From JBFEYJ01 sp041562215 (lineage in GTDB: Bacteria > Pseudomonadota > Gammaproteobacteria > Thiohalomonadales > Thiohalomonadaceae), in NCBI GenBank assembly GCA_041562215.1, contig JBFEYJ010000135.1, positions 1-7,798 on the forward strand: 7,798 nucleotides of DNA, read 5' to 3'. Within the stretch, counting starts at the first letter, position 1, and every line of letters begins with the position of its first letter. Of the stretch, positions 6,941-7,798 are shown piece after piece. The notes below the pieces were generated by a model, which saw only the letters and a list, made by a program, of their open reading frames with translations, was not told the DNA's origin and did not search any database. Made by a program: the position numbers and the translations under genes.

Positions 6941-7039
6941 GAAGAATAAGTGTTTAATTATAGTCAAAAGCTAGGTGTGCTGTGGATTCGATTCCAGCGG
7001 AGTCTTATGTGTGGCAGGTGAGTGAAATATACGGGGCAA

Positions 7040-7074
7040 GAAAAGAAAAAGGCCCGCCATGAGGCGAGCCTTTT
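7040..7074 (-). terminator. Rho-independent terminator of tRNA-Asp
   Basis: On the minus strand AAAAGGCTCGCC pairs with GGCGGGCCTTTT around a TCAT loop, a 12-bp stem with one G-T pair (7047-7074), and runs into a T-rich tail TTTTTCTTTTCTT. It starts 8 bases after the tRNA CCA end. The A-run before the stem also gives a short T-run on the plus strand, so some two-way activity is possible. Confidence 0.9.
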
Positions 7075-7082
7075 GGGAAGAG

Positions 7083-7159
7083 TGGCGGAGCGGACGGGAC
7101 TCGAACCCGCGACCCCCGGCGTGACAGGCCGGTATTCTAACCAACTGAACTACCGCTCC
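7083..7159 (-). tRNA. tRNA-Asp (anticodon GUC)
   Basis: A complete 77-nt tRNA with encoded CCA (7083-7085). The acceptor stem GGAGCGG pairs with CCGCTCC, the discriminator base is G73 as expected for Asp, the D arm reads GTTCAGTTGGTTAGAAT, the anticodon stem CCGGC/GCCGG encloses loop CTGTCAC with anticodon GTC, and the T arm is GCGGG-TTCGAGT-CCCGT. It is nearly identical to E. coli tRNA-Asp. It stands alone with its own promoter and terminator rather than in an rRNA operon or tRNA cluster. I saw no second copy of its 3' end nearby, so nothing marks it as a used integration site. Confidence 0.98.
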
Positions 7160-7163
7160 GCAG

Positions 7164-7184
7164 TTCCCAACTAATGTCTGGGAA
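7164..7184 (-). repeat. Hairpin in the tRNA-Asp 5' leader
   Basis: TTCCCA (7164-7169) and TGGGAA (7179-7184) form a perfect 6-bp stem with a 9-base loop, filling almost the whole predicted leader. The inner arm, as TTCCCAA (7164-7170), is also complementary to TTGGGAA (7073-7079) in the 3' trailer, so two alternative pairings of the precursor are possible. Confidence 0.4.
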
Positions 7185-7191
7185 GCGGCGT

Positions 7192-7219
7192 ATTCTATCG
7201 GCTTTTGCCGGTGCGTCAA
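7192..7219 (-). promoter_or_regulatory. Promoter of tRNA-Asp with GC-rich discriminator
   Basis: On the minus strand TTGACG (7214-7219) and TAGAAT (7192-7197) are spaced by 16 bases, each matching five of six consensus positions. The bases after the -10 box read ACGCCGC, a GC-rich discriminator of the type found at stringently controlled stable-RNA promoters. The start of transcription would be about 7185, giving a leader of about 25 bases. Confidence 0.75.
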
Positions 7220-7456
7220 GGTCTTTCTGGATCGCGCATTTTTTGTTTCCATGAGGAAGCATCCTGCGACAGCCGATAATGGTGGTAGGGGGGCTATAGC
7301 ATTGAAAGTGTGCGCGGTTTTAGCGTAAGTTCATGTTCTCACTGGTTGTGTCAGCGAGGCTCCTGAAGCGCGGGAATATTTCACTTGGGTCCTCGTTGTC
7401 TGTGGAACGGATTTTTTAGCTCGTCGCGGGGGCCTGAATCAACATGTGGTGGTTTA

Positions 7457-7798
7457 ATGATTAAAGCAATCAAAGAGTTTGTTGAACGCAGGATCATGGC
7501 GCCGGCTGAGCAGGGCAGTGCCGATGCCGAGCATGCCCTGCGCCTGGCGACAGCAGCGCTGTTGGTGGAGATGAGTCGCCAGGATGACACGATTGACGAG
7601 GCGGAGAGAGAGGCGATAACCGGTGCTTTGCGCAGCAAGTTCGATCTCTCACCCGAGGAGGTGGAGGCGCTTTACGGTCTGGCTGAGGCCGAGGTGAAGG
7701 AGGCTATCGACTATTACCAGTTCACTTCATTGCTGAAGGAACATTTTTCTCCGGCACAGAAAGAAAAGGTCGTGGAATTGCTGTGGCAGGTCGCTGCC
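7457..7798 (+). CDS. TerB-family (tellurite resistance protein B-like) protein, 3' end outside window
   Basis: The first 114 residues of a small acidic helical protein; the frame is still open at the last base. The sequence ALRLATAALLVEMSRQDDTIDEAEREAI, then LSPEEVEALYGLAEAEVKEAIDYYQFTSLLKEHFSPAQKEKVVELLWQVAA, is the COG4103 TerB-like pattern: paired helices with conserved acidic residues (here D43, D44, D47, E48, E50). Family members are usually about 140-150 residues, so perhaps 30-40 are missing. TerB folds bind metal ions in some members, but most stand-alone copies like this one have no proven link to tellurite. ATG at 7457 is preceded by GTGGTGG. No other ter genes are visible. I found no convincing promoter in the roughly 235 bases upstream (7220-7456), which show nothing else I can name. 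Confidence 0.85.
   Translation, partial: MIKAIKEFVERRIMAPAEQGSADAEHALRLATAALLVEMSRQDDTIDEAEREAITGALRSKFDLSPEEVEALYGLAEAEVKEAIDYYQFTSLLKEHFSPAQKEKVVELLWQVAA

Noticed and set aside
6957..6962. Perfect TATAAT on the minus strand as the kinase -10 box
   Set aside because: No acceptable -35 lies 16-18 bases upstream (it reads CCACAG or similar) and there is no TGn extension; the TTGACA-N17-TATCAC pair further down is better.
7083..7159. tRNA-Asp as an integration site for a mobile element
   Set aside because: No integrase gene and no repeated copy of the tRNA 3' end are visible on either side.
7444..7464. Tiny open frame MWWFND overlapping the TerB start, as a possible leader peptide
   Set aside because: It has no good ribosome site of its own, is only six residues long, and its bases are better explained as the TerB Shine-Dalgarno region.
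7457..7798. TerB gene as part of a tellurite or phage-defence cluster
   Set aside because: No other ter gene is in the window; the next gene to the right cannot be seen, and lone TerB-like genes are common housekeeping neighbours.

Overview
The window looks like ordinary chromosomal DNA of a gammaproteobacterium. Three things suggest this: a tRNA-Asp almost identical to the enterobacterial one, the divergent tesA / ybbA-ybbP arrangement seen in Escherichia and Pseudomonas, and a PA0069-type radical SAM protein. Base composition is moderately GC-rich by eye. I cannot name a genus. I see no insertion sequence, phage gene, CRISPR array or toxin-antitoxin pair.

Layout, left to right. (1) 1-687 (+) is the C-terminal part of a PA0069-family radical SAM protein. 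(2) 688-802 is a short gap between convergent genes with one clean hairpin. (3) 803-1174 (-) is a 123-aa protein I do not recognise, with a GTG start, a very good ribosome binding site and two R-x-Y-R-G-x-x-I segments near its C-terminus. (4) 1328-1948 (-) is tesA, a secreted SGNH/GDSL esterase. (5) 1947-2642 and 2632-5133 (+) are ybbA and ybbP, an ABC ATPase and its large FtsX-like permease, overlapping by 11 bp. The tesA and ybbA start codons share two bases of one CATG, so each gene's control region lies inside the other gene. (6) 5155-6810 (-) is a membrane sensor histidine kinase with eight predicted membrane segments and no response regulator in the window. It converges on ybbP with only 21 bp between stops. 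Its upstream region has a sigma70-like promoter whose -35 box sits inside a 7-bp inverted repeat. (7) 7083-7159 (-) is tRNA-Asp(GUC) with its own promoter and a strong intrinsic terminator. (8) 7457 to the window end (+) is a TerB-family protein cut off at its 3' end.

How the genes fit together: TesA, YbbA and YbbP are the clearest functional unit, a periplasmic hydrolase beside a mechanotransmission-type ABC complex (two nucleotide-binding subunits plus FtsX-like permease) expected to act on hydrophobic or lipid-like molecules at the inner membrane. The other genes are neighbours without an evident shared pathway. The most open questions are the 123-aa protein, what the orphan kinase senses, and the operator-like repeat upstream of it.
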